Assembly (NCBI GenBank): GCA_012511425.1
Contig: JAAZGC010000134.1
Location: 1 to 15,018, forward strand
Length of the DNA stretch: 15,018 nucleotides
Origin: Clostridiales bacterium
GTDB taxonomy: Bacteria > Bacillota > Clostridia > Oscillospirales > CAG-272
Reading direction: 5' to 3'
Below the pieces are notes generated by a model that had not been told where the DNA came from, searched no databases, and saw nothing but the letters and a program-made list of their open reading frames with translations. Made by a program: the position numbers and the translations under genes. Shown piece after piece: positions 1 through 7,065 of this stretch (the stretch's first letter is position 1; each line of letters begins with the position of its first letter).

Positions 1-2
1 AC

Positions 3-836
3 GGATATGTCGAGCGGCTGATGAAAAGATCCGCCGCAAATTATCCGAAACTCAGGGAGGCGATGCGTTATTCCCTTCTTTCCGGCGGGAAAAGAGTGCG
101 TCCTTTTCTGACAATCGAATTCTGCCGCGCGCTCGGCGGCAGTGCGGCGGATGCGATGCCATTTGCCTGCGCCGTCGAGATGATCCACACCTATTCGCTG
201 ATCCACGACGACCTTCCCTGCATGGACAACGACGATTTGCGGCGAGGGAAACCGACAAGCCATGTGGTATTCGGTTATTCCGGCGCTCTGCTTGCAGGCG
301 ATGCGCTTCAGGCAATGGCTTTTGAAACGGCTGCCGGCTGCGGTCTCGGCGCGGAACAAACCGTCGAGGCGGTGCGTCTTATTGCCGAATCGGCCGGTGG
401 GAGCGGTATGTGCGGCGGTCAACAGCTCGACCTTGAATCGGAAAACCGGAAGCTCACTTTTGATGAATTGGAGCTGACGCAGTCCCTGAAAACCGGGATG
501 CTTATCAAATGCGCCTGCCGCCTCGGGGTCATAGCTGCCGGTAAAATGAACACTCATTTTGAAGCGGCTGCCGACGCTTATGCCGACGGAATCGGCCGCG
601 CATTCCAGATAATCGACGACTTGCTCGATACCGCACGCGACACGGCCGCATCCGGGAAATCCGACGGCGGAAACGAGGGAGATGCCAAAACCACTTTCAT
701 GACATACATGACGGAAAACGAAGCCCGCGCTTACGCAGCCGCGCTTACCGACCGCGCGGTCAAAGCGGCGGCCTCGATGGAAAACGGACAGATACTCGCG
801 GATTTTGCCGAATACCTGCTGAACAGAAAAAACTGA
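3..836 (+). CDS. ispA: Polyprenyl (farnesyl-type) diphosphate synthase, 5' partial
   Basis: Short-chain trans-prenyl diphosphate synthase, which condenses isopentenyl diphosphate with allylic diphosphates to make geranyl/farnesyl diphosphate for undecaprenyl phosphate and quinone side chains; cytosolic. The frame is open from base 3, and the residues before the first ATG (base 21: GYVERL) already fit the family, so the true start lies upstream of the window and roughly 15-20 residues are missing. Counting from that ATG, I see GGKRVRP (22-28), the first aspartate-rich motif with D63, D64 and D69 in IHDDLPCMDNDD, GGQQLDLESE (132-141), the KTG motif (157-159) and the second aspartate-rich motif DDLLD (199-203). 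All Mg/diphosphate-binding residues are present. It is followed 16 bp later by the DUF212 gene. In Gram-positive bacteria ispA usually follows xseA-xseB, which would lie just outside the window. The product chain length is inferred from the family. Confidence 0.93.
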   Translation, partial: GYVERLMKRSAANYPKLREAMRYSLLSGGKRVRPFLTIEFCRALGGSAADAMPFACAVEMIHTYSLIHDDLPCMDNDDLRRGKPTSHVVFGYSGALLAGDALQAMAFETAAGCGLGAEQTVEAVRLIAESAGGSGMCGGQQLDLESENRKLTFDELELTQSLKTGMLIKCACRLGVIAAGKMNTHFEAAADAYADGIGRAFQIIDDLLDTARDTAASGKSDGGNEGDAKTTFMTYMTENEARAYAAALTDRAVKAAASMENGQILADFAEYLLNRKN

Positions 837-852
837 TACGAAGTTAAGGAAT

Positions 853-1326
853 ATGTTTAGTAATCTTTCAACCACAGATTCATTTTTCACAATTTACAAA
901 AATTACCCTCTTGTATGCGCAGCAGTGAGCTGGATTGTCGCACAGCTGCTGAAAGTAATAATCGATCTGATAATTCACAGAAAACTCACTCCGAGAATGC
1001 TGATTGCATCGGGAGGGATGCCGAGTTCGCACAGCTCTACGGTAGTTTCCCTGTCTCTTGCAATCGGGATGACACAGGGGTTTCTGTCGGCCACTTTCGC
1101 TATATCCGCGATTTTCGCCTTCATTGTCATGTATGACGCCGCCGGTGTCCGCCGCGAGACCGGAGATATCGCCAAGGTGCTTAACAACCTCGTACTCAAC
1201 AACCCCGAGGTGGAAAACTCCGAGGAATACAAGGAATTAAAGGAACTTGTCGGTCATACTCCGATAGAAGTCGTCGGCGGAGCGGCGCTCGGGATCGCAA
1301 TACCGCTGCTGATCCGGCCGTTTTAA
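853..1326 (+). CDS. Divergent PAP2 family membrane protein (DUF212/YuiD-like)
   Basis: A 157-residue integral membrane protein of the divergent PAP2 (acid phosphatase/VanZ-related) family that includes B. subtilis YuiD. Its physiological substrate is not established; a role in lipid phosphate (for example prenyl phosphate) dephosphorylation would suit the neighbouring ispA but is inference. Visible signatures are GGMPSSHSSTVVSLSLAIG near residues 54-72 (the PAP2-like PSSH block), DAAGVRRETGDIAKVLN near 95-111, and GHTPIEVVGGAALG near 134-147 (the third PAP2-like histidine block). Hydrophobic segments lie at about 18-40, 62-95 and 138-155. The length is normal for the family. The start ATG follows a purine-rich AAGG a few bases upstream, and the gene ends 3 bp before the tlyA start, so the two are probably co-transcribed and translationally coupled. 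Clostridial genomes commonly carry this family next to ispA. Confidence 0.88.
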   Translation: MFSNLSTTDSFFTIYKNYPLVCAAVSWIVAQLLKVIIDLIIHRKLTPRMLIASGGMPSSHSSTVVSLSLAIGMTQGFLSATFAISAIFAFIVMYDAAGVRRETGDIAKVLNNLVLNNPEVENSEEYKELKELVGHTPIEVVGGAALGIAIPLLIRPF

Positions 1327-1329
1327 GTT

Positions 1330-2078
1330 ATGGCTTTAATACGCGCCGATGTTTTTCTCTGCCGATTCGGCTGGTTTGAAAGCCGGGAAAAGGCGCAGGC
1401 GGCGATAAATGCAGGAGAAGTAACGATTGACGGCTCCCTGATAACCAAGGCATCGAAGCAGATTGACGCCTGCGCCGAACACGACGTAAAGATCGGCGCA
1501 GGCGTCTGCATATATGCGAGCCGCGGGGGTCTCAAGCTTGAAGCGGCTGTTAAAAGCTTCGGACTTGAAGAAGAAATAAAAGGCGCTTCCTATGTCGACG
1601 TCGGCGCTTCAACCGGCGGATTTACCGACTGTCTTCTTTCCTTCGGCGCCGCCGAAGTATGGGCGGTCGACTGCGGCAGCGGTCAGCTGATTCAGAGGCT
1701 GCGGGCTGACAGCCGGGTGCATGTCCTCGAAAACTTCAACGCAAGGGAACTGACGCCGAATGATGTCGGGGGAATGCATCCGATCATCACGATGGATGTA
1801 AGCTTTATATCCCAGACGCTGATTTATCCGAACATACAAAAGCTGCTCTGCCGGCACGGAGCTCTTATATCGCTCATCAAGCCTCAGTTTGAATGCGGAC
1901 GCGCGCCGCTCTTGACAAACACGGAGTTGTAAAAGACGAGAAATTCCGCTCATACGCAATAGAGCGCTGCCGGGAAAGCGCGCGGCTGTTCGGGCTGAAT
2001 ATGATGGGAACGATCACTTCTCCCGTCAAAGGCGGGGACGGAAATATAGAGTTTCCGGCACTTTTCAGAAAGCAATAG
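1330..2078 (+). pseudogene. tlyA: TlyA family rRNA 2'-O-methyltransferase, frameshifted
   Basis: TlyA/YqxC family protein: an N-terminal S4 RNA-binding domain plus an FtsJ-like methyltransferase domain. Characterised members methylate 16S and 23S rRNA 2'-hydroxyls and some are hemolysin-like. Frame one runs 1330-1932: S4 domain about residues 3-62, SAM-binding motif VDVGASTGGFTD (89-100), MDVSFIS (155-161) and IKPQFECGR (183-191). It then runs into unrelated residues and a stop. The missing C-terminus (GVVKDEKF through TSPVKGGDGNIEF) continues in another frame to 2078. The break lies in the alternating GC tract at about 1899-1907. Removing two bases (one GC unit) gives GRAALDKHGVVKD and a 248-residue protein with the six residues usually found between the conserved GR/GK and GVV, so a 2-bp insertion is the simplest reading. 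It could be a sequencing or assembly error or a true inactivating mutation. There is no clear ribosome binding site; the start is 3 bp after the previous stop. Confidence 0.88.
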
Positions 2079-2081
2079 AAA

Positions 2082-2101
2082 ATGATTATCATAAATATAA
2101 T
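2082..2101 (+). promoter_or_regulatory. Fur/PerR-like palindrome beside a -10-like box upstream of nadK
   Basis: The 38-bp gap between tlyA and nadK contains ATGATTATCAT (2082-2092), a perfect 5-1-5 palindrome equal to the core of the Fur-box consensus, directly followed by a consensus -10 hexamer TATAAT (2096-2101). I found no good -35 at the right distance, and a start site about 7 bp downstream of TATAAT would fall inside the nadK ribosome binding site (AGGTGA, 2104-2109). It may therefore be chance in an AT-rich linker. Confidence 0.22.
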
Positions 2102-2116
2102 TCAGGTGACCTGCCC

Positions 2117-2941
2117 ATGAAACGGATATGGGTCATGTCCAATCCCTCGCGCGACATAGGACTTAAGCATGCGAACACAGTTCTCTCTGTTCTTGCGGCT
2201 TTTGACTGTAAAAGCCGCATCGTTCAGAAACCGGCTGATATCGCCGGCGCGGGAGAGCCGGCCGACCTGCTTATCGTAATAGGCGGCGACGGAACCGTTA
2301 TGCGGGCGGCGAGACGGGCTGCTCCCCTCGGAATTCCGATTTTGGGAATAAACTGCGGACATCTCGGATATTTAGCCGAACTCGAGCCGGATGAGATTCC
2401 TCTTATCAGCCGATATTTCGAAGGCGATTACCGCATTGAAAACCGGATGATGATCCGGGTCTCCGCCGGCGGTGGAAAAAGCTTCCTTGCCCTGAACGAT
2501 GCGGTAATATCGCACGGCGCGATTTCGAGGATGGCGGAGATGGAGCTTTTGTGCGACGGCGATTATGTAAACAAATATTTCGCCGACGGGCTTATTATTG
2601 CGACTCCCACCGGCTCGACCGCTTATTCGCTTTCGGCCGGAGGGCCGGTCGTCGATCCCCGGATTGACTGCTTTGTCGTCACACCGATCTGTCCGCATTC
2701 CTTCGGAGCAAGACCGATGCTTTTCAATGCGGATACCGAACTTTGCGTTGTCAACGCTTCGTTGAAAAACTCATCCGATCCTTCGGAGACGGGGGTTTTA
2801 TATCTTACGGTCGACGGATTCGACAGCCTTCCGCTTGAACGCGGAGAAACGGTAACGCTTAAAAAATCCGATATAACCACCTCGTTTATCCGTATGAACC
2901 GCCATAATTTTTATCAGGTGCTCAGCCGCAAAATGTCTTGA
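2117..2941 (+). CDS. nadK: NAD kinase (ATP/polyphosphate-type)
   Basis: NAD kinase phosphorylates the 2'-hydroxyl of the NAD adenosine ribose to make NADP; cytosolic and usually essential. The 274-residue protein has the expected length. The diagnostic motifs are intact: IGGDGTVMRAARRA with GGDG at 56-59 (catalytic Asp 58), LGINCGHLGYLAEL (76-89), ALNDAVISHG (125-134, with the NAD-binding Asn-Asp pair), and the glycine-rich TPTGSTAYSLSAGGP (163-177). The start ATG has a well-placed ribosome binding site AGGTGA (2104-2109). A 12-codon open frame starting at 2082 ends on a TGA that overlaps this ATG; I give it little weight. The gene sits in the conserved order tlyA-nadK-argR-recN, 57 bp before the preferred argR start. 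Nothing in the protein looks unusual. Confidence 0.96.
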   Translation: MKRIWVMSNPSRDIGLKHANTVLSVLAAFDCKSRIVQKPADIAGAGEPADLLIVIGGDGTVMRAARRAAPLGIPILGINCGHLGYLAELEPDEIPLISRYFEGDYRIENRMMIRVSAGGGKSFLALNDAVISHGAISRMAEMELLCDGDYVNKYFADGLIIATPTGSTAYSLSAGGPVVDPRIDCFVVTPICPHSFGARPMLFNADTELCVVNASLKNSSDPSETGVLYLTVDGFDSLPLERGETVTLKKSDITTSFIRMNRHNFYQVLSRKMS

Positions 2942-2986
2942 CAGGCGGCTTTGAATACAACCCCATCGCAAAAACGAATAAAGATC

Positions 2987-2992
2987 AGGAGA
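2987..2992 (+). promoter_or_regulatory. Ribosome binding site that decides the argR start
   Basis: AGGAGA lies 6 bp before an in-frame TTG at 2999. The longer frame could begin at another TTG (2951), but that one has only a weaker AGGCGG-like sequence and would add 16 charged residues absent from typical ArgR proteins, which begin just before the first helix of the winged-helix domain. Confidence 0.65.
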
Positions 2993-2998
2993 GAAAAA

Positions 2999-3463
2999 TT
3001 GAAAACCGACAGACAGAAGAAAATCCTGGAAATTGTTACCGATTACGACATTGAAACACAGGAAGAACTGCAGAAACAGCTTCTGCAGTCCGGTTTCGAT
3101 GTCACTCAGGCAACGGTATCCCGCGACATCCGCGAAATGGGGCTGACAAAAGTTTCAAACAGCCGCGGAGCGTATCGTTACGCCGCTCCGAACAGCGTGA
3201 GCGCCTCTACGGACAAATACCGCAAGATTATAACCGAAGCGGTGATCCGTGCGGAATCGGCAAACAACCTCATTATTGTAAAGACATACCCCGGCATGGC
3301 TCAGGCCGCTGGTGCCGCCGTTGACAGCCTTGAAATGAACGGGATTATCGGCTCGATCGCCGGTGATGACACCATTCTGATCGTCTCCCGCAGCGACGAA
3401 ATCGCCGCCGAGATCACAAGACATATCGATGCCATTGTTGCCGAAGGACAGCCGCGCCGATAA
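2999..3463 (+). CDS. argR: Arginine repressor ArgR/AhrC
   Basis: Hexameric arginine-responsive transcription factor that represses arginine biosynthesis and can activate catabolism. From the TTG at 2999 it is 154 residues, the usual size. The N-terminal winged helix carries IETQEELQKQL (18-28) and the recognition segment VTQATVSRDIREMGLTKV (35-52, with Ser41-Arg42 of the DNA-binding helix). The C-terminal oligomerisation/arginine-binding domain has IIVKTYPGMAQAAGAAVDSL (92-111) and GSIAGDDTILIVSRS (118-132), where the Asp pair 123-124 is the arginine ligand. The start was chosen for its AGGAGA ribosome binding site; a longer version from TTG 2951 is possible. It lies between nadK and recN, the conserved ahrC-recN arrangement, so its regulon is probably distant. 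I saw no clear ARG box nearby. Confidence 0.95.
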   Translation: MKTDRQKKILEIVTDYDIETQEELQKQLLQSGFDVTQATVSRDIREMGLTKVSNSRGAYRYAAPNSVSASTDKYRKIITEAVIRAESANNLIIVKTYPGMAQAAGAAVDSLEMNGIIGSIAGDDTILIVSRSDEIAAEITRHIDAIVAEGQPRR

Positions 3464-3511
3464 TTCTTTAAAGATTCGGCGTCTTATGTCTTAATCATGA
3501 GGTAATTTGCT

Positions 3512-5257
3512 GTGCTTGTCTCCCTGCATATCGAGAATATTGCGGTAGCCCGGTCGATAGATATTAATTTCGGACGGGGCTTTAATGTGCTTACCGGAGA
3601 AACCGGCGCCGGAAAATCGATCATAATCGGCTCAATAGGCCTTCTGATGGGAAACCGCCCGGATAAAGACCTTATCCGTTCAGGTGAGAGCAAGGCGATG
3701 GTCAGCGGTGTTTTCGGCAATCTCACCGAGCGTGAAACGGAAGCTCTGAGCCAGAACGGCATTGCCGCGGGGGATGACGGTCTTGTCTGCCTGCAGCGGG
3801 ATATCAATGCCGACGGGAGGTCTCAGGCACGGATAAACGGCCGGATGGTTACCGCCGCGATGCTTCGGACCTGTGCGTCTTTTCTTATCAACATTCACGG
3901 TCAGCACGACAATCAGGCTTTGCTTGATGAGGGAACTCATATATCCTATCTCGACGGATGGGCTGCTCCCGAAAGTCTCAAAATGCTATCCGGCTACGGC
4001 GAGATTTACAAAAGAGCGGCGGAATTGAAGCGCGAAATATCCTCCATTGTTACCGACACGAGAGACAAGCTACGCCGCGCGGAAATGCTCCGTTTTCAGA
4101 TCGCGGATATAGAAGACGCAAAGCTGCGCCCGGGCGAAGAGGAAACTCTTATCGCAGACGAAAAAAGAATCCTCTCGTTTGAAAAGCTTCAGAGAAATGC
4201 GAGGACGATTCGGGAGAACCTTTATATTTCCGAAACATCTAAAACCGCTTCGGAGCTTATCCGTGAAGCTGCCGATGCCCTCGACGCCCTTTCCGACGAG
4301 CTGCCGGACGCAGCGAAGGAAGCGGAGAGGCTGCGCGGGTATATGTATGAGCTGGAGGATATCGCTGAAAGAGTGAGCCAGGCCTGTGATTTCGGAGACG
4401 AAGACCCGACTTCGGCACTCGACAGGATTGAAAGCCGTCTTGCGGTTATCGAAAAACTGAAACGCAAATACGGACCCGATTTTTCCGATGTTTTAGCCTT
4501 CCGAGACAACGCACGGAAGGAGCTTGAAGCAATCGACGGCTCGGATATGCGGCTGAAGGAGCTGCGATCGGAGCAGGCGGATGTAATGAGCCGTCTCAAA
4601 GCTTCCGCCGCAGACTTATCCGAACTTCGCTCGGCGGCTGCCGTAACTCTCAGCCGGAGGGTCGTCGGGGAGCTTTCCTATCTTGATATGTCGAAGGTCA
4701 GATTCACGGCGCAGGTGACGCGGTCGGTTTCAGGCGAGGGCGTTATGCAATACGGCAAGGACGGCCGCGACATTGTAACTTTTATGGTTTCGACAAACCC
4801 GGGCGAACCGCTCAAGCCGATGGCTAAAATAGCCTCCGGAGGCGAGCTGTCTCGCATCATGCTTGCACTGAAAAGCGTTTTCGCCGGCAGGGACGGGATC
4901 GGAGCTATCGTCTACGACGAGATTGACACCGGCGTTTCCGGAAGTACCGCGCAGAAGATAGGCATAAAGCTGGCGCTCACCGCCGCCGATACGCAGGTAA
5001 TATGCGTGACGCACAGCGCGCAGATCGCGGCGCTGGCGGAAAAGCATCTGCTTATCAGAAAGTATGAAAAGGACGGGCGCACCGAGACTTTGGTCGACGA
5101 GCTTGACGGAAACGGCCGCATTGACGAAATATCAAGGATAATGGGCGGGATCGAGATTACCGACGCTGTAAAGAGATCGGCCCGGGAACTGATTGAAAGC
5201 CGAGATTCGCTCCTTCTGTCGGGCAGAAGCAACGATGATATACAAAACGATGAGTGA
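3512..5257 (+). CDS. recN: DNA repair protein RecN (SMC-like ATPase)
   Basis: RecN is an SMC-like ABC ATPase that acts early at DNA double-strand breaks and helps bring ends together for RecA-dependent repair. The 581-residue protein has the full family layout: Walker A GETGAGKS (29-36), the NIHGQHDNQALLD region (127-139), a long charged central section (about 160-390) expected to form the antiparallel coiled coil, the ABC signature ASGGELSRIMLALK (441-454), Walker B IVYDEIDTGVSG (466-477) and the switch histidine in VICVTHSAQIAALA (496-509). The GTG start has ribosome binding site GAGGT (3499-3503). The gene follows argR by 48 bp, as in many Firmicutes. Its end overlaps the start of murB, so expression probably continues through. 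No LexA-type site was evident in the short upstream gap. Confidence 0.96.
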   Translation: MLVSLHIENIAVARSIDINFGRGFNVLTGETGAGKSIIIGSIGLLMGNRPDKDLIRSGESKAMVSGVFGNLTERETEALSQNGIAAGDDGLVCLQRDINADGRSQARINGRMVTAAMLRTCASFLINIHGQHDNQALLDEGTHISYLDGWAAPESLKMLSGYGEIYKRAAELKREISSIVTDTRDKLRRAEMLRFQIADIEDAKLRPGEEETLIADEKRILSFEKLQRNARTIRENLYISETSKTASELIREAADALDALSDELPDAAKEAERLRGYMYELEDIAERVSQACDFGDEDPTSALDRIESRLAVIEKLKRKYGPDFSDVLAFRDNARKELEAIDGSDMRLKELRSEQADVMSRLKASAADLSELRSAAAVTLSRRVVGELSYLDMSKVRFTAQVTRSVSGEGVMQYGKDGRDIVTFMVSTNPGEPLKPMAKIASGGELSRIMLALKSVFAGRDGIGAIVYDEIDTGVSGSTAQKIGIKLALTAADTQVICVTHSAQIAALAEKHLLIRKYEKDGRTETLVDELDGNGRIDEISRIMGGIEITDAVKRSARELIESRDSLLLSGRSNDDIQNDE

Positions 5258-6176
5258 TTATATAAAAGCTGATTTTTTCACCGCAGCCGACTCGCTAAAA
5301 TCCGAAGGAAGAGCCGAATATGAGCTTTCCGCTCCGCTTTCGCGCTGCTGTACCTTCCGTATCGGAGGGCTGGCGGAACTGGCCGTATGGCCGGGCGATA
5401 TTGAAGCGCTTTCCGCGCTTGTCGCGGCTGCAGAGAGCAGCGGGACGCGGTATTATATCTGCGGCAGCGCTTCCAATATCCTCTTTTCCGACGACGGTTT
5501 CCGCGGGGCGGTTATCTTTACGACAAGATTAAAGAAGATATCGGTAAACGGAAGCACGATCCGTGCCGAATGCGGAGTGCCTCTTTCATTGCTTGCGATG
5601 GCAGCTCAGCGGGCGTCGCTTTCCGGGCTTGAATTTGCTTACGGCATACCCGGCTCGCTCGGCGGCGCGGTTTATATGAATGCCGGCGCTTACGGCGGGG
5701 AGATAAGTCAGGTTTTAAAATCGAGCGAGTATTTTTCCCCGAAAAGCGGCAGAATATACTCTCTTTCGGCGGATGAGCATGATTTCGGCTACCGGCACAG
5801 CCGTTATATGGACAGAGACGACATTATCCTCTCCGCAGAGCTTGAACTCACCCCCGGCGACGGCAATGAGATTCAGCGAAAAATGGACGAAAACATGGAG
5901 GCAAGGCGGTCGAAGCAGCCGCTCGATTACCCGTCTGCCGGCTCGATGTTCAAGCGGGCGCCGGGGCATTTTACTTCAGCGCTGATCGACGGCGCCGGAC
6001 TTAAGGGGTATAAGCTCGGCGGCGCCGAGGTATCATCAAAGCACGCCGGATTTGTCATAAACACCGGAGACGCAACGGCTGCCGATGTTATCTCTCTGAC
6101 AGAATACATTTCCTCCGTTGTCTTCGAAAAATACGGAGTCAGGATCGAGCGGGAAGTCCGGATAGTCGGTCCGTGA
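5235..6176 (+). CDS. murB: UDP-N-acetylmuramate dehydrogenase MurB
   Basis: FAD-dependent, NADPH-using reductase that converts UDP-GlcNAc-enolpyruvate to UDP-MurNAc, the second committed step of peptidoglycan synthesis; cytosolic. From ATG 5235 it has 313 residues, normal for the shorter (type II) MurB. Motifs: TFRIGG (40-45), FAD diphosphate loop CGSASNILFSDDGFRGAVIF (76-95), YGIPGSLGGAVYMNAGAYGG (136-155), YRHSRY (186-191, with the conserved Arg), AGSMFKR (235-241, with proton-donor Ser 237), and the C-terminal EREVRIVG (305-312, with the catalytic Glu). The FAD loop has Ala 79 where GxGSN usually has Gly. The start is uncertain: ATG 5235 has AGAAG 5 bp upstream, ATG 5250 is a second choice, and a TTG at 5193 would reach further into recN. 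It overlaps recN by 23 bp and whiA by 4 bp. Confidence 0.95.
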   Translation: MIYKTMSDYIKADFFTAADSLKSEGRAEYELSAPLSRCCTFRIGGLAELAVWPGDIEALSALVAAAESSGTRYYICGSASNILFSDDGFRGAVIFTTRLKKISVNGSTIRAECGVPLSLLAMAAQRASLSGLEFAYGIPGSLGGAVYMNAGAYGGEISQVLKSSEYFSPKSGRIYSLSADEHDFGYRHSRYMDRDDIILSAELELTPGDGNEIQRKMDENMEARRSKQPLDYPSAGSMFKRAPGHFTSALIDGAGLKGYKLGGAEVSSKHAGFVINTGDATAADVISLTEYISSVVFEKYGVRIEREVRIVGP

Positions 6177-7033
6177 ACTTGATTATGGATAAGACTGAAA
6201 AAATCGGCACAGGCGACAGCTTTAACCTTTCCGTCGTGAAATATCTTGTGCCGCAGTGCAAGAAAAACTGCCGGTCCGCCTGCTGTCGGACCGCGCTTTT
6301 ATATGGAATGCTGCTCTTTTCGAGAGGGCGCACGGATGAGCTGTCTTCTTCCCTGCTCGACTGGCTGATGACAGCCGCGGAGAAGCGGGGGGAGGTTTTT
6401 GTAATCGAAGATTTTAACCGGATTGACCGCAGATATTTTTCCTGCTCCGAATGCGGCCGATATTTTCTCTGCGGCGTCTTCTTGTCGTCCGGCTCGGTCG
6501 GCGACCCTAAGCGGGATTACAGGCTGGAGATAACGATTCCCCGCGACGAAGACGGCGGAACTGCTTTGGCAGACGATCTTGAAGCTTATCTTCGCGAAAT
6601 TGACCTGCTGCCGCTCAGACATAAGCCTTCTAAAGGCGCCGGGGCGAAAAACACGGTGCTGTACTTAAGACAGGCGGAAAAAGTTGAAGATTTTCTGAAT
6701 TACATCGGAGCGTCAACGCCGGCTTTTGAAGCGCTGAACATCCGCATACACAAGCAGTACCGCAACGAAGCGAACCGCATTACCAACTGCGAAACATCTA
6801 ATATCGACCGGGCGGTCAATGCCGCTCAGAAACAGATACGGGATATAGAACTGCTGATGGAATCGGGAAAACTTGCGGATATGGACGATGGTCTGCGGCA
6901 GACCGCGCAGCTTCGGATTGAAAACCCATTCGTTTCACTTCAGGAACTCGCTTCAATGCACCGGCCGCCCATCACCAAGTCCGGAGTCGTCCACCGGCTG
7001 AGAAAACTTTCTTCCGCAGCGAAAGAACTTTGA
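6173..7033 (+). CDS. whiA: WhiA-type DNA-binding regulator
   Basis: WhiA family protein: a degenerate LAGLIDADG homing-endonuclease-like domain followed by a helix-turn-helix. It is a sporulation transcription factor in Streptomyces and is linked to cell division and chromosome segregation in Bacillus. Strong matches are CGVFLSSGSVGDPKRDYRLE (100-119), VLYLRQAEKVEDFLNYIGA, the highly conserved RNEANRITNCETSNIDRAVN block (about 198-217), and the C-terminal HTH SLQELASMHRPPITKSGVVH (about 254-273). At 286 residues it is somewhat short; the loss appears to be in the N-terminal half, where only about 60 residues separate the two cysteine-containing blocks. Cys 29, 33, 37, 38, 91, 94 and 100 form an unusually cysteine-rich pattern. 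The GTG start overlaps the murB stop (GTGA); ATG 6185 is an alternative and neither has a clear ribosome binding site. rapZ and yvcK, the usual upstream neighbours, are absent. Confidence 0.92.
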   Translation: MNLIMDKTEKIGTGDSFNLSVVKYLVPQCKKNCRSACCRTALLYGMLLFSRGRTDELSSSLLDWLMTAAEKRGEVFVIEDFNRIDRRYFSCSECGRYFLCGVFLSSGSVGDPKRDYRLEITIPRDEDGGTALADDLEAYLREIDLLPLRHKPSKGAGAKNTVLYLRQAEKVEDFLNYIGASTPAFEALNIRIHKQYRNEANRITNCETSNIDRAVNAAQKQIRDIELLMESGKLADMDDGLRQTAQLRIENPFVSLQELASMHRPPITKSGVVHRLRKLSSAAKEL

Positions 7034-7065
7034 TTTATTGAATTTTCGGTACATTTTTTATTGAG

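Noticed and set aside
2951..2998. N-terminal extension of ArgR from a TTG at 2951
   Set aside because: It has a weaker ribosome binding site and adds residues outside the known ArgR fold; the TTG at 2999 has AGGAGA at ideal spacing.
5193..5234. MurB starting at TTG 5193 inside recN
   Set aside because: It would need a 65-bp overlap with recN and lacks a ribosome binding site; ATG 5235 gives the normal MurB length.
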